Source of the DNA: Apoderus coryli
Taxonomy: Eukaryota > Arthropoda > Insecta > Coleoptera > Attelabidae
DNA: 64,000 bases
Reading direction: 5' to 3'
Assembly (NCBI GenBank): GCA_911728435.2
Contig: OU452216.1
Location: forward strand, 1,047,981-1,111,980
How positions within the stretch are numbered: the first letter of the stretch is position 1; every line of letters starts with the position of its first letter. The notes below the pieces were generated by a model. The model made no database searches, was not told the origin of the DNA, and was given only the letters and a program-made list of their open reading frames with translations. Shown one piece after another: positions 43,954 to 54,864 of the stretch. The position numbers and the translations under genes were made by a program.

Positions 43954-43957
43954 GTCT

Positions 43958-46308
43958 TGCTACGGTTTAAATTAATAAAAGAATATTTATATGATTTTTG
44001 TTTTTATCATTAAACTTATTATTTAAGAAAACACAAAAAAAGAAGAGAGATCGGGTAACGTTTTCAAACCTTGTGACAGCTTTAGCTTAAACCACAGCAA
44101 AGCTCGACTAGGTCAGCCTTCAGGGGGGGTGCGCCACTAACTTTGCGGTAAAGTTAGAAACCTACGATGTTTTGTATGTCACAAAGCTTGAATCCACCAT
44201 ACGATCATTCACCATAATTAAATTCAAAAGATATATATTTATACGAAATTATTTTTCAACACACAATACAAAAAAAATTTGAAATATTTATATTAATAAA
44301 TATCGTTACGAAACAATAAAAGAATAATGAATCTTATCACTGAATTCCTATTCTAAAAATTATAAAAGAAATATTCAGTACAATAAGCAATGTTTGGATC
44401 TCCCAAATACTGATATACGAAATTATTAGGTATATATTAACAAAAATACCTCAGTCATTCAACAATACTAATATTCAATACTAAGTTCTAAAGAAAATAT
44501 ATTACCAATAAAGAGTGAAAATTTTAATCGATATCTATATACTTATTGTTTATATTTATTTCAATAATAATATAAAATAAGACACCCTATACGTGATCAC
44601 GAATAGTTCCCAACACTACTATATAAAATAGTTTTAGAATACATATTTAAATATCACACAATTACGCAAGATAATAACAAAATATATAAACTCTTGATAT
44701 ATGTTTTTTTTGTCATTTAGAATAAACAAATATTTACTATTTAATAATTGAAAGAATAACCAAATGGTACTATTTAACATAAAAAAAAAACAATTATATG
44801 AACATACAGAAGGAAAATTATTATTTTTATTTTATTTTATCAATTATGCGAGATATGAGAAATTCACTTTGCAAATCAGTTAATAGGAAAAATTAATAAA
44901 ATGACGTATTCAACAAATAAATTTTTACAATAAAAACCTGGTCTCGTTCTGATGATCAACCATCCATTTTTACACAAACATTCGACCAGAACCATGAAAA
45001 TTTTTTTTTTTGTCACCATACAACAGCAGTCATAAATCGATGATTGCCAAAAATTGGAGTATAAATCGTTCAAACCAATTTTTATTTATTACTTGATTGT
45101 AATGGACAAACGGAAAAATATCCGAACTCAGGAAGAAAACAGAAGCAGAAGAAAAAGCCCTAAAAATATAAAATCAAGTCCTAAGTACGGGTACGAGGTT
45201 TACTAAAAAGGAAGCACAAGAAAAAAATTAAAGGAAAGTGTAGTTCCCTCACCTTGATGTTGTGTGGCTTAATTGTAATCCAGCGATACCATTTACATGG
45301 CCAACCAGAAATCGGTTACAAAGTTGAGTCTGCATAAGAATTGGAAAAAAAAAGGTATAATTAAATTTTGGTCGATGAAGGAAAAAACTATAGAAGCAAA
45401 AATAGTCAAGGACACTCACCCAACAAGAAATGAAGTGGTTAAATAAAATCCAGACAAAGCTGATTGTTTGATCGCACAATGCACACAATATATCACTTCC
45501 AAACCATCCAGAAATCAAACAATAATTCCGGACAATAACTCTCACAAATCCCACACAAAAATGGCCTCCAATCAAGCTTAGAGAAATTAGAGAACTGTCC
45601 ACTTTAACCACTAGTATACTCCTGCCGCACTCGACTTACAAATGAAGAATAATGACAATGCAAAATTTCACAAAACGCAATGTCAACTTAAGAGTTTCGA
45701 CCAATCAAAATTTCACATGATAGCACGCCAACGATTGTTAAGAGAACTAACACAAATATATTTTATTATGAATAATTAAGGAAAAAAACGATAATTATAT
45801 ACTAAGAACACAATATGCTATAGAAAAACAAATATGAATAATTATTTCATAATTCAAATAATTCTCCCAAACAACAATTATGAATTCTAAATCAAAGAAA
45901 GAATGCCCTCTTTCATTTAAATCTGGGAAGTTAACATAGCGCACAGGAAAAATCAATAAATATGTACTTCTACTACTGTAGGTACCCTTATCAACAAATT
46001 TTGTTTATTTATAAATTTAAATATTTTATGCCTATTTAACAATAGATGGAGCGAGATGTATTATTACCCTTTTAATTAGAACAATTTAAAATTCGAATCA
46101 CGTAATCATTTGTGTTATGGTGCAGGTAAGTATAAACCCGATGGTTACGAGAGCACATACAGGGATAGTCAGAAATTATGTACCTACAAAAATCAATTAA
46201 ACATATTATTTAATTCAAATATACTTGGAACAGTGAATGTTTCCATAGCAACAATTAATTTCCCTTTTTTTCTGAAAATAGAAATGTATACAAATTTTAA
46301 ACGTAACA
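43958..46308 (-). repeat. Gypsy 3' LTR (2,351 bp)
   Basis: TGCTACGGTTTAAATTAATA ... AAACGTAACA on plus, with TG/CA borders. Open stretches inside it (for example 45249-45611) repeat identically in the other LTR and show no protein features. Confidence 0.93.
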
Positions 46309-46322
46309 AATTCCCCCCTTTG
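46309..46322 (-). other. polypurine tract
   Basis: On minus AACAAAGGGGGGAATT directly precedes the 3' LTR. It is the expected second-strand primer site. Confidence 0.75.
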
Positions 46323-46392
46323 TTAAAAAAAAAAAGAATTTTTCAAGGAAAAAAAAAATTCTTTCCAACAAAATTAAATAACAAACTCAAGC

Positions 46393-48873
46393 TTAACTAT
46401 TTGATGGATCGGATTTAAGATCCTTAGCGTTCCATATTCCGCGAATTTTACCATCCAAATCTGTTAGTTCATATGACCAAGGAGAAACACGTTTACTAAT
46501 TCGAAACGGTCCAACAAATTTTGGTGCCAATTTCGAAGTGAAATTCTGAGCTGCATTTGACAACACAAAATTTTTGCGATATACCGATTGTCCTACAATA
46601 AAATTAGGATCTCTACGTCGCAAATTATACGTCCTACTAGCTTTTTCGGATGCGAGTTGAATACGTGCCTGAACGTCTTTGTACAATTTACTAAAAGCAC
46701 TACTTCGAATATTTAAATTATTTTGATCTCGTAATATAGGAAAATTTTCATTCTCATTATCAAAAGCATTATGATTACCACTTAATGACATTTCTCTACC
46801 GAAATTGATAAAATAAGGCGAATTTTCAGTAACTTCATGTTTGGCTGATCGTAAAGCTCCTGCAACTTTTTGTAAATAATTTTCCCATAACCGCTGATTT
46901 TCTTCAACATACGACGATAACATAATTTTTAATGTTTTATTAGTCCGCTCAGTAGGGTTTGCTTGGGCATGAAAGTTCGCCGTAAATCGTATTCTAACAT
47001 TATACGAGGACATTAAATTGCGAAAAATATGACTAGTAAATTGTTTCCCATTATCTACAATTATTGCAGATGGCACTCCAAATACCATAAAAACATTATC
47101 TTCGATATTTTTACAAACTGTTTCAGCATTAGCTGTACGTACCGGAAAAAATAGAGGGTATTTACTAAAATAATCAACTACAACTAATATATACAAATTT
47201 CCATGTACAGATTTAGGCAGAGGACCAACCAAATCCGCCGAAATAACCTCCCAAGGTCTGGACACATATGGTCTACCACACATAAAACCTATTGGTGCCT
47301 TTTGCTCTGGTTTAAACCTACAACAAGTATTACATTTTCTTATATATTGCGCAACATCATATCGCATTTTGGGCCAATAATATCGCGTCGCTAACCTATT
47401 AAAACTTTTATATACACCCAGGTGACCAGAGGTTTCACTATCATGTGCTTCCTGAATAAGCTTAATTCGTTCTGCTTTAGGAATTACCCTTTTCCAAGAA
47501 TCAATATCGGGGTCAGACAAATCAGGGTAGGTACAAGGGACATGCTTATAAAGAACACCGTCAAAACTACGCCAAGATGGATACTTCTCAGGATATTTAC
47601 GAACTCTGTCCAACTGTTTTAAATACCACTTATCATAATTTCTCTCTTCAACCCTATCAGACACAGAATCTATAATTGGAACTGAACGCGACAAACAATC
47701 CGGCACCAAATGATCTCTACCTTTACGATGTACGATTTCGAAATCATGAGCTTGCAAAGCAACAGACCATCTTGCCAATCTCCCACGAGGATCCTTTAAA
47801 TTACTCAGCCATAATAAAGAGTGATGATCAGTAATAACAGTAAATGGAACTCCTTCAATGTATGGCCTAAATTTTTGTATCGCCCACAGAACCGCTAAAC
47901 ATTCACGCTCCGTTGTTGTGTAGTTCCTTTCGGTTTTAGATAAAGAACGGCTAATGTAAGCAATTACCTTCTCACCGTCAGAATGAGGTTGACTAAGAAC
48001 AGCTCCGAGTCCAAATCCAGAAGCATCGCATTGAATGTGGAAGGGCAGACTGTAGTCCGGACAACTAAGAATAGGTGAAGACACTAAACATTGTTTTAGT
48101 GCTCTAAAAGAATTTTCACATTCATCAGACCATACAAACTTACTACTTTTCCGAATTAGGTTCGTAATTGGTGAAACGAGGGTCGAAAAATTTGGTACGA
48201 AACGTCGATACCATCCCGCCATTCCTATTATTCTACGAACTTCAGCAACGTTTTTAGGTCTAGGTAGATTTAATATGGCACTAACCTTGTCAGTATCAGT
48301 ATGCAGACCAAAGCGATCAACGTGATAACCCAAAAATTTCAGTTCATTCTTGCATAGGTTACATTTTTCCTTACTAACGGATAGACCAGCATCCTTAAGA
48401 CGATCAAAAACCTCACGAAGAACAGTCAAATGACTTTCAAAATCTCGAGTGATGACCACAATATCGTCGAGATATACAAATACATTAGGCTCGAGATCCT
48501 TCGAAATAATCCTATCGATAAGTCGCTGAAATGTTGCTGGCGAGTTGGAGAGTCCAAAAGGCATACGTTTAAACTGGAACAACCCACGATTTGGAACAAT
48601 AAAAGCTGTATATTTCTTAGATGAATCTTCCATTGGAATATTCCAAAACGCAGACTTTATATCGATTGTCGATAAGAAACGCGCATCTCTAAGTTTATCC
48701 AAAATTGAAGTTATATTTGGTATGGGGTAAGCATCTTTCTCTGAAACTTTATTTAGAGCTCTATAGTCTACACAAAAACGAAAACTATTATCTTTCTTTT
48801 TAATAAGAACAATAGGGGACGCCCAAGGACTGTCAGATTTTTCGATAATGTCGTCTTCAAGCATTTTATCCAA
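46393..48873 (-). CDS. pol: Gypsy Pol: RT, RNase H, integrase
   Basis: 826 uninterrupted codons. RT: SPWASPIVLIKKKDNSFRFC, FQFKRMPFGLSNSPATFQRL, VYLDDIVVI (YLDD). RNase H: FHIQCDASGFGLGAVL, TERECLAVLWAI, TDHHSLLWL. Integrase: the zinc site H-x-H/C-x2-C (SGHLGVYKSF, CNTCCRF), catalytic D in SADLVGPLPKS, D in IIVDNGKQF, E in NPTERTNKTLK. A GPF-type C-terminal module follows (KFVGPFRISKRVSPWSYEL). It replicates the element in a virus-like particle and inserts the cDNA. The first ATG is internal to the RT: the natural frame enters from the protease, and a one-base deletion near 48889 now separates them. No stops elsewhere. Confidence 0.92.
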   Translation of the reverse strand: MDKMLEDDIIEKSDSPWASPIVLIKKKDNSFRFCVDYRALNKVSEKDAYPIPNITSILDKLRDARFLSTIDIKSAFWNIPMEDSSKKYTAFIVPNRGLFQFKRMPFGLSNSPATFQRLIDRIISKDLEPNVFVYLDDIVVITRDFESHLTVLREVFDRLKDAGLSVSKEKCNLCKNELKFLGYHVDRFGLHTDTDKVSAILNLPRPKNVAEVRRIIGMAGWYRRFVPNFSTLVSPITNLIRKSSKFVWSDECENSFRALKQCLVSSPILSCPDYSLPFHIQCDASGFGLGAVLSQPHSDGEKVIAYISRSLSKTERNYTTTERECLAVLWAIQKFRPYIEGVPFTVITDHHSLLWLSNLKDPRGRLARWSVALQAHDFEIVHRKGRDHLVPDCLSRSVPIIDSVSDRVEERNYDKWYLKQLDRVRKYPEKYPSWRSFDGVLYKHVPCTYPDLSDPDIDSWKRVIPKAERIKLIQEAHDSETSGHLGVYKSFNRLATRYYWPKMRYDVAQYIRKCNTCCRFKPEQKAPIGFMCGRPYVSRPWEVISADLVGPLPKSVHGNLYILVVVDYFSKYPLFFPVRTANAETVCKNIEDNVFMVFGVPSAIIVDNGKQFTSHIFRNLMSSYNVRIRFTANFHAQANPTERTNKTLKIMLSSYVEENQRLWENYLQKVAGALRSAKHEVTENSPYFINFGREMSLSGNHNAFDNENENFPILRDQNNLNIRSSAFSKLYKDVQARIQLASEKASRTYNLRRRDPNFIVGQSVYRKNFVLSNAAQNFTSKLAPKFVGPFRISKRVSPWSYELTDLDGKIRGIWNAKDLKSDPSNS

Positions 48874-49531
48874 TTCCTCGTCGATATGTTTTGCACTACT
48901 GGAGAAACAGGGTAATAACGCTGCTTAATAGGTGTATGAGACGTACGAATTTTATGTGTTGTTAAATTTGTGCATCCTATTCCAGGTGACATACCTTCAA
49001 ATATTTTAGACTTAAAATCTTCCAAAATTTTTAACTGCTTGGAAGTTAAATTCATATCGTGGCTTTCACTGTTCAATACTGCCACTGAATCCGCCTCAAA
49101 TTGCCAAGAATCACTACGCAAATTCGGTATCACACCCATAAGACACCAGAAATCAAATCCCAAAATTAAATTTACAGGAATACTGGGCATAATTAAAATA
49201 TCCAAAACTATGATTTTTCCCTCTAATGAAATCGGAACGGAAACGGTACCTAACACTGGACAAGTATCACCATTAGCAACTCTACAACTATTTACTGAAG
49301 ATGGGCTTAGAATTAAGTTTAAACTCTTCAACTTCTCCCAACCAGGTTTACCTAAAATTGTGCGAGAAGCACCGCTATCCAAAAGACCTAACATATGAAT
49401 ACCTAATATATCTATCTTTAAATAAGGACGCTTATCATTTTCGGCATGAGCTAAAATAAAATCAATAATTGGCTTTTGTGGATAATTAACAGTGGTCGAT
49501 CCAAAATTCTGAGAGTTCGTAAGTCGACCAT
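48768..49531 (-). CDS. Gypsy aspartic protease region
   Basis: LLDSGASRTILG carries the catalytic DSG, and LILGFDFW is the flap/second conserved patch. The frame is shifted by -1 relative to gag, consistent with programmed -1 frameshifting usual in Gypsy. Downstream the text before RT (HTPIKQRYYPVSP) is in this frame, then the frame is lost near 48889 where the RT resumes in another frame. The run of A there suggests a single-base loss or a consensus error. The overlap to 48768 past that point is out of frame with Pol. Confidence 0.75.
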
Positions 49532-50971
49532 CTACCGACTCTCTGGTTCGTTTTCCGAACGAGGATTACATTTAGGACACGTTAAAACAGTATAGTTTGG
49601 TTCGTTACATCGAAAACATCTACGTTGTCTTGGTTTTCTACAAGCATTTGATTTATGTCCAAACTCACGACAATTATAGCACTGAATAGACCGGCCATTA
49701 TTTCGATCATTTCCACGAGTATACCTATCACTAGATGTCGAAAAATTATTATTATTATTTACAAAAGAATGTCTTTGCCTATTATTAGTGATTCCAACCT
49801 CAGATAAATTTGGTTGCAAACGATCTGATGCATTTGAAACATCTACATATGCTAAATCAGGTTCGAGTAATCTAACATTTTTTCTAGAAGGTGGGGGTTT
49901 ATAGTTATCCGCCGTAAATCTCTTTGCCTCAGCTCTAAGAGCTAAATCAAGTAACTCCTCAACTGTTTTCAACTCAGATGACAACGGTAACTGTAACTGA
50001 TAATACGGGATCAGATTTTTACATAATATATTAAGCTTAGAACGCTCCGCAAGTTTAACTGGAAGTCTATCAAACAAATTGTCCATAACCGAAAAATATA
50101 TTCCTACGGACTCGTTTTCACCTTGAGTTCTACTAACTATCTCAGAATACAATCTATCTGCGTAATCAGGCGCTTGAAATTGTTTTCTTAAAAGGCTAAC
50201 TAAAGATGCCCAATTTTGACATTTCTTTCTAACTGAACGGTACCAACTATAAGCCTTTCCTGAAAATAAATCTATTCCCGAACTAAACAATTCCTGATCG
50301 CTAACATTTCTGGCATGTTTAAGTTCTTCTACTCGCTCAAGAAAACTACTTAATGTTAGACCATCAGATTCTCCCGAAAACTTTAAATTCCACTGAGCAC
50401 ATGGTATTGTTTTTCGTTTTTCTGAACCAAAAGTATTTTTATTTGTTGCAGCGGACTCATCCTCAGAAGAATTATCGCTATCACTAGAGCTAACCGTTGT
50501 TACATCAAGTTCCGGTAAATTCAAAGACCTATTCAATTCTTCACGCTTGTAAATTTTAATTCTCTTCTCAAAATCACGTTGCAAATTTAATATGTCAATC
50601 AAAACTTTCGATTTATTCAGTTTATCGCTAGCCTCCACCGGTGCACTGCGATTAATACGACCTAGAGCGTAAGAAAATTTAGTTAATAATTTCCTCTTAA
50701 GATTCTCATTTGAACCGTCAAAATCTGCTAAAAGTTTTTTTATATCATCTAATTTAGATACTAAAGCGGTGTGATCATCCTTGAAGCTAAAAGGATACTC
50801 AGGATAATCGAGAGGGTTATTAGCTTTTTCTAATTTTAAAATGCTTCGTAAAGTCCTACGCAATTCATCCACATTGCCCGTAGTAGATATGCCACGCCAC
50901 GCAAGTTCATATGTAATTTCCTCAACACTCAGACGATTTATTTCATAACCAGCCTTTACAGGGGAAGCCAT
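49532..50971 (-). CDS. gag: Gypsy Gag
   Basis: 479 codons from ATG at 50971. The N-terminal half has charged, helix-rich text (SVEEITYELAWRGI, LRRTLRSILKLEKANN). A capsid-like core follows (FSGESDGLTLSSFLERVEEL, YSWYRSVRKKCQNW, FQAPDYADRLYSEIVSRTQG). It ends with zinc knuckles: CYNCREFGHKSNAC (C-x2-C-x4-H-x4-C) and CFRCNEPNYTVLTC, in which the histidine position is not H. It packages the RNA. It is intact from start to stop, and its 3' end meets the protease in the -1 frame. Confidence 0.9.
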   Translation of the reverse strand: MASPVKAGYEINRLSVEEITYELAWRGISTTGNVDELRRTLRSILKLEKANNPLDYPEYPFSFKDDHTALVSKLDDIKKLLADFDGSNENLKRKLLTKFSYALGRINRSAPVEASDKLNKSKVLIDILNLQRDFEKRIKIYKREELNRSLNLPELDVTTVSSSDSDNSSEDESAATNKNTFGSEKRKTIPCAQWNLKFSGESDGLTLSSFLERVEELKHARNVSDQELFSSGIDLFSGKAYSWYRSVRKKCQNWASLVSLLRKQFQAPDYADRLYSEIVSRTQGENESVGIYFSVMDNLFDRLPVKLAERSKLNILCKNLIPYYQLQLPLSSELKTVEELLDLALRAEAKRFTADNYKPPPSRKNVRLLEPDLAYVDVSNASDRLQPNLSEVGITNNRQRHSFVNNNNNFSTSSDRYTRGNDRNNGRSIQCYNCREFGHKSNACRKPRQRRCFRCNEPNYTVLTCPKCNPRSENEPESR

Positions 50972-51444
50972 AATTATTTAACAATGATTAATAAGTAATT
51001 CTTAATAAAAAAGCAATTAAAAATAATCCCAATATTATTACTTTAATTTATATAAACGTATTTAATTAGAAAACAAAAATAACGCAAAATCGTATTTATA
51101 TTCGAGCTGTGAATATAAAAAAAAATCCGTTTAATTATTTATTTACACACAAATTCCAGTGTAAATAGTTTATCTTTTATATACCCAGAAATATACCAAA
51201 TATTATTAAAAATACTGTTCAGCTATTTTTCCAATATTTATAAACTCAAATAAATATATTTAAAATTTCTAAGGAGATCCAACCACAAATGTATACAATT
51301 GATAAGATAAACTTTCAGAACTAGTGATAAAATTCAGTTTTCAAAAAAAATAATCAAAAAAAACTGCAATGGATTTTAAACAAGCTTTTCTTTAAAAAAA
51401 CTCGCTGTTTCTTAAAAAAACTGGCTGCTTTTCTAAAAAACTGG

Positions 51445-51462
51445 CCCACGTTGGGTACGCCA
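51445..51462 (-). other. primer binding site
   Basis: Three bases inside the 5' LTR, minus reads TGGCGTACCCAACGTGGG. It starts with TGG, as needed to pair with a tRNA CCA end. I do not assign the tRNA. Confidence 0.7.
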
Positions 51463-51465
51463 ATT

Positions 51466-53815
51466 TGCTACGGTTTAAATTAATAAAAGAATATTTATAT
51501 GATTTTTGTTTTTATCATTAAACTTATTATTTAAGAAAACACAAAAAAAGAAGAGAGATCGGGTAACGTTTTCAAACCTTGTGACAGCTTTAGCTTAAAC
51601 CACAGCAAAGCTCGACTAGGTCAGCCTTCAGGGGGGGTGCGCCACTAACTTTGCGGTAAAGTTAGAAACCTACGATGTTTTGTATGTCACAAAGCTTGAA
51701 TCCACCATACGATCATTCACCATAATTAAATTCAAAAGATATATATTTATACGAAATTATTTTTCAACACACAATACAAAAAAAATTTGAAATATTTATA
51801 TTAATAAATATCGTTACGAAACAATAAAAGAATAATGAATCTTATCACTGAATTCCTATTCTAAAAATTATAAAAGAAATATTCAGTACAATAAGCAATG
51901 TTTGGATCTCCCAAATACTGATATACGAAATTATTAGGTATATATTAACAAAAATACCTCAGTCATTCAACAATACTAATATTCAATACTAAGTTCTAAA
52001 GAAAATATATTACCAATAAAGAGTGAAAATTTTAATCGATATCTATATACTTATTGTTTATATTTATTTCAATAATAATATAAAATAAGACACCCTATAC
52101 GTGATCACGAATAGTTCCCAACACTACTATATAAAATAGTTTTAGAATACATATTTAAATATCACACAATTACGCAAGATAATAACAAAATATATAAACT
52201 CTTGATATATGTTTTTTTTGTCATTTAGAATAAACAAATATTTACTATTTAATAATTGAAAGAATAACCAAATGGTACTATTTAACATAAAAAAAAAACA
52301 ATTATATGAACATACAGAAGGAAAATTATTATTTTTATTTTATTTTATCAATTATGCGAGATATGAGAAATTCACTTTGCAAATCAGTTAATAGGAAAAA
52401 TTAATAAAATGACGTATTCAACAAATAAATTTTTACAATAAAAACCTGGTCTCGTTCTGATGATCAACCATCCATTTTTACACAAACATTCGACCAGAAC
52501 CATGAAAATTTTTTTTTTGTCACCATACAACAGCAGTCATAAATCGATGATTGCCAAAAATTGGAGTATAAATCGTTCAAACCAATTTTTATTTATTACT
52601 TGATTGTAATGGACAAACGGAAAAATATCCGAACTCAGGAAGAAAACAGAAGCAGAAGAAAAAGCCCTAAAAATATAAAATCAAGTCCTAAGTACGGGTA
52701 CGAGGTTTACTAAAAAGGAAGCACAAGAAAAAAATTAAAGGAAAGTGTAGTTCCCTCACCTTGATGTTGTGTGGCTTAATTGTAATCCAGCGATACCATT
52801 TACATGGCCAACCAGAAATCGGTTACAAAGTTGAGTCTGCATAAGAATTGGAAAAAAAAAGGTATAATTAAATTTTGGTCGATGAAGGAAAAAACTATAG
52901 AAGCAAAAATAGTCAAGGACACTCACCCAACAAGAAATGAAGTGGTTAAATAAAATCCAGACAAAGCTGATTGTTTGATCGCACAATGCACACAATATAT
53001 CACTTCCAAACCGTCCAGAAATCAAACAATAATTCCGGACAATAACTCTCACAAATCCCACACAAAAATGGCCTCCAATCAAGCTTAGAGAAATTAGAGA
53101 ACTGTCCACTTTAACCACTAGTATACTCCTGCCGCACTCGACTTACAAATGAAGAATAATGACAATGCAAAATTTCACAAAACGCAATGTCAACTTAAGA
53201 GTTTCGACCAATCAAAATTTCACATGATAGCACGCCAACGATTGTTAAGAGAACTAACACAAATATATTTTATTATGAATAATTAAGGAAAAAAACGATA
53301 ATTATATACTAAGAACACAATATGCTATAGAAAAACAAATATGAATAATTATTTCATAATTCAAATAATTCTCCCAAACAACAATTATGAATTCTAAATC
53401 AAAGAAAGAATGCCCTCTTTCATTTAAATCTGGGAAGTTAACATAGCGCACAGGAAAAATCAATAAATATGTACTTCTACTACTGTAGGTACCCTTATCA
53501 ACAAATTTTGTTTATTTATAAATTTAAATATTTTATGCCTATTTAACAATAGATGGAGCGAGATGTATTATTACCCTTTTAATTAGAACAATTTAAAATT
53601 CGAATCACGTAATCATTTGTGTTATGGTGCAGGTAAGTATAAACCCGATGGTTACGAGAGCACATACAGGGATAGTCAGAAATTATGTACCTACAAAAAT
53701 CAATTAAACATATTATTTAATTCAAATATACTTGGAACAGTGAATGTTTCCATAGCAACAATTAATTTCCCTTTTTTTCTGAAAATAGAAATGTATACAA
53801 ATTTTAAACGTAACA
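51466..53815 (-). repeat. Gypsy 5' LTR (2,350 bp)
   Basis: Nearly identical to 43958-46308. It contains candidate splice donors on minus (for example GGTGAGTGTCC near 52925), so the long LTR may hold a spliced leader. Confidence 0.93.
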
Positions 53816-53819
53816 GTCT

Positions 53820-54660
53820 ATTTGAAAAATATCAACTTGGGAGAAGAGATAACGTGGAATTTGTTGACTCGAAAGTTCGCCAATTGTTTCAATAAAGGAT
53901 TTCCACTCTGCTGACAACTCATTATCTAAGAGTTGATCCCAGTTAAGTTCTGCCAACCAAAGTTTTTGCATAAAAATTTTTGCCTTTATTATCACAGAAG
54001 AAATGAGTCCAAGAGTGTCAAATAATTGAGAAATATGGGATAAAACTTCGCGTTTCGTAACAGCGATTTCATTAATCTTTTTCGGTAGGGTAATCAAGAA
54101 AGTGTCAGCTTCAGGTTTCCATAAAATACCTAAAACTGTGCTGACCGTGTTATCAGAAGTAATTTCAATCGTATCTTGGCAGGGAGTTTCTTGAATGGAT
54201 CTGAGAAATTCTTTTGAGTTTGAGCCCCATTTGAGAAGTGTGAAATTTGCGGATCTAAATAATTCAACTAATTACCTATAAATATCTTGCAGTGATTCCA
54301 ATGAATCGCTACCGCATACAATATCATCTACATAGCATTGTCAAAACAATATCAGCGGCAAGGGGTATTTTTGAATATTAATTTCTGCTAATTCATTCAA
54401 TACGCGAGTGGACAAAAATGGTGCGCTATTAGTACCATAAGTTCCTGTTGAGAGTTCTGTACAATTTAAGAGTTTATCTGGCGTATCCCGCTATATATTT
54501 TGTAAAAATCTATGAGGGCTAGGGATTCTTTTGAAAGCGTTTTTCCAAATTTAAAAACCTATTTTTCGCAAATCACCTAATTTAAGGTATTCGTGTGGAA
54601 TTTTAAATGGGAGGTTTACTTGGAAATGTTCATTTTCTAATATTGTTGTATCATTAAAAA
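53820..54660 (-). pseudogene. BEL/Pao pol, RT part
   Basis: Contains YVDDIVCGSDSLESLQ (catalytic YVDD, about 54325), FTLLKWGSNSKEFL, TKREVLSHISQLFDTLGL and IIKAKIFMQKLWLAELNWD. In-frame stops (for example near 54270 and 54590) and a frame change make it a pseudogene. It ends IPRYLFSQVDIFQI at the insertion boundary. Confidence 0.8.
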
Positions 54661-54816
54661 TTCTTAAAAGGATTTCATGTCCGTAAATATATTAAATGAA
54701 AATAGTTTCGTGGCAAAGCGGACTAAAATCTTGGTTTTACCTACACAAGGAATTTTGTTTAATTTAGCAAGGCCCCAGTCTAATTCAATAGAACCAGACC
54801 GAGGCATGGGTCGACA

Positions 54817-54864
54817 GATACTGACGAATTCGTTTCGCTCTTGTTATGAGCTCGTCAGAGTACC
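54817..54864 (-). ncRNA. canonical hammerhead ribozyme, isolated
   Basis: On minus: stem I GGTACT/AGTATC (6 bp, one G-U), core CTGACGA, stem II GCTC-ATAACAA-GAGC, GAAA, a 10-nt loop-free palindromic stem III ACGAATTCGT, then C. Every core position fits, with no extra base. It sits just beyond the broken right end of the BEL element. The sequence is unrelated outside the core to the 336-bp units, so it is another family. Confidence 0.85.

Larger units (their letters stand above)
40393..43954. mobile_element. 3.56 kb TIR element inserted in BEL pol (CACAG ends)
   Basis: Left end CACAGAAAAAAAAACCTTGG, right end complement CACAGAAAAAAAAAACTTAG (20 of 22 bp agree). The direct repeat TC flanks it at 40391-40392 and 43955-43956. 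Removing it restores the BEL frame, reading QIEIHGFSD across the join. CAC-starting ends with a 2-3 bp duplication fit the CACTA/CMC group, but no transposase is recognisable. It carries two fold-back elements and a short candidate exon. Confidence 0.65.
43958..53815 (-). mobile_element. full-length Gypsy LTR retrotransposon, recent insertion
   Basis: 9,858 bp, coded on minus. LTRs 51466-53815 (5') and 43958-46308 (3') differ by about one substitution (45506/53013) and one T-run length change as far as I can see by eye. It has a 4-bp target duplication, GTCT (43954-43957 and 53816-53819). Order: PBS, gag, protease, RT-RNase H-integrase, PPT. There is no envelope frame. Unusually long LTRs make up nearly half of the element. 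One frame break lies between protease and RT. It inserted at the edge of the CACAG element in BEL pol, so it is the youngest layer of the stack. Confidence 0.93.
39675..54800 (-). mobile_element. BEL/Pao retrotransposon, split and incomplete
   Basis: Minus-strand pol pieces lie on both sides of a large insertion: 54800-53820 (RT) and 40390-39675 (RNase H region). Joining them gives a continuous frame across the insertion point, so they were one element. The gag, protease and 5' LTR are missing on the right. Integrase is missing between the RNase H region and the 3' LTR. Multiple stops. The right border near 54780-54800 is approximate. Confidence 0.75.

Noticed and set aside
45249..45611. 120-codon hydrophobic open frame, repeated at 52756-53118
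   Set aside because: It lies wholly inside the Gypsy LTRs and is identical only because the LTRs are. No start context, homology or domain is visible, so I treat it as non-coding LTR sequence.
48970..49398. 142-codon plus-strand frame
   Set aside because: It is the antisense shadow of the Gypsy protease region.
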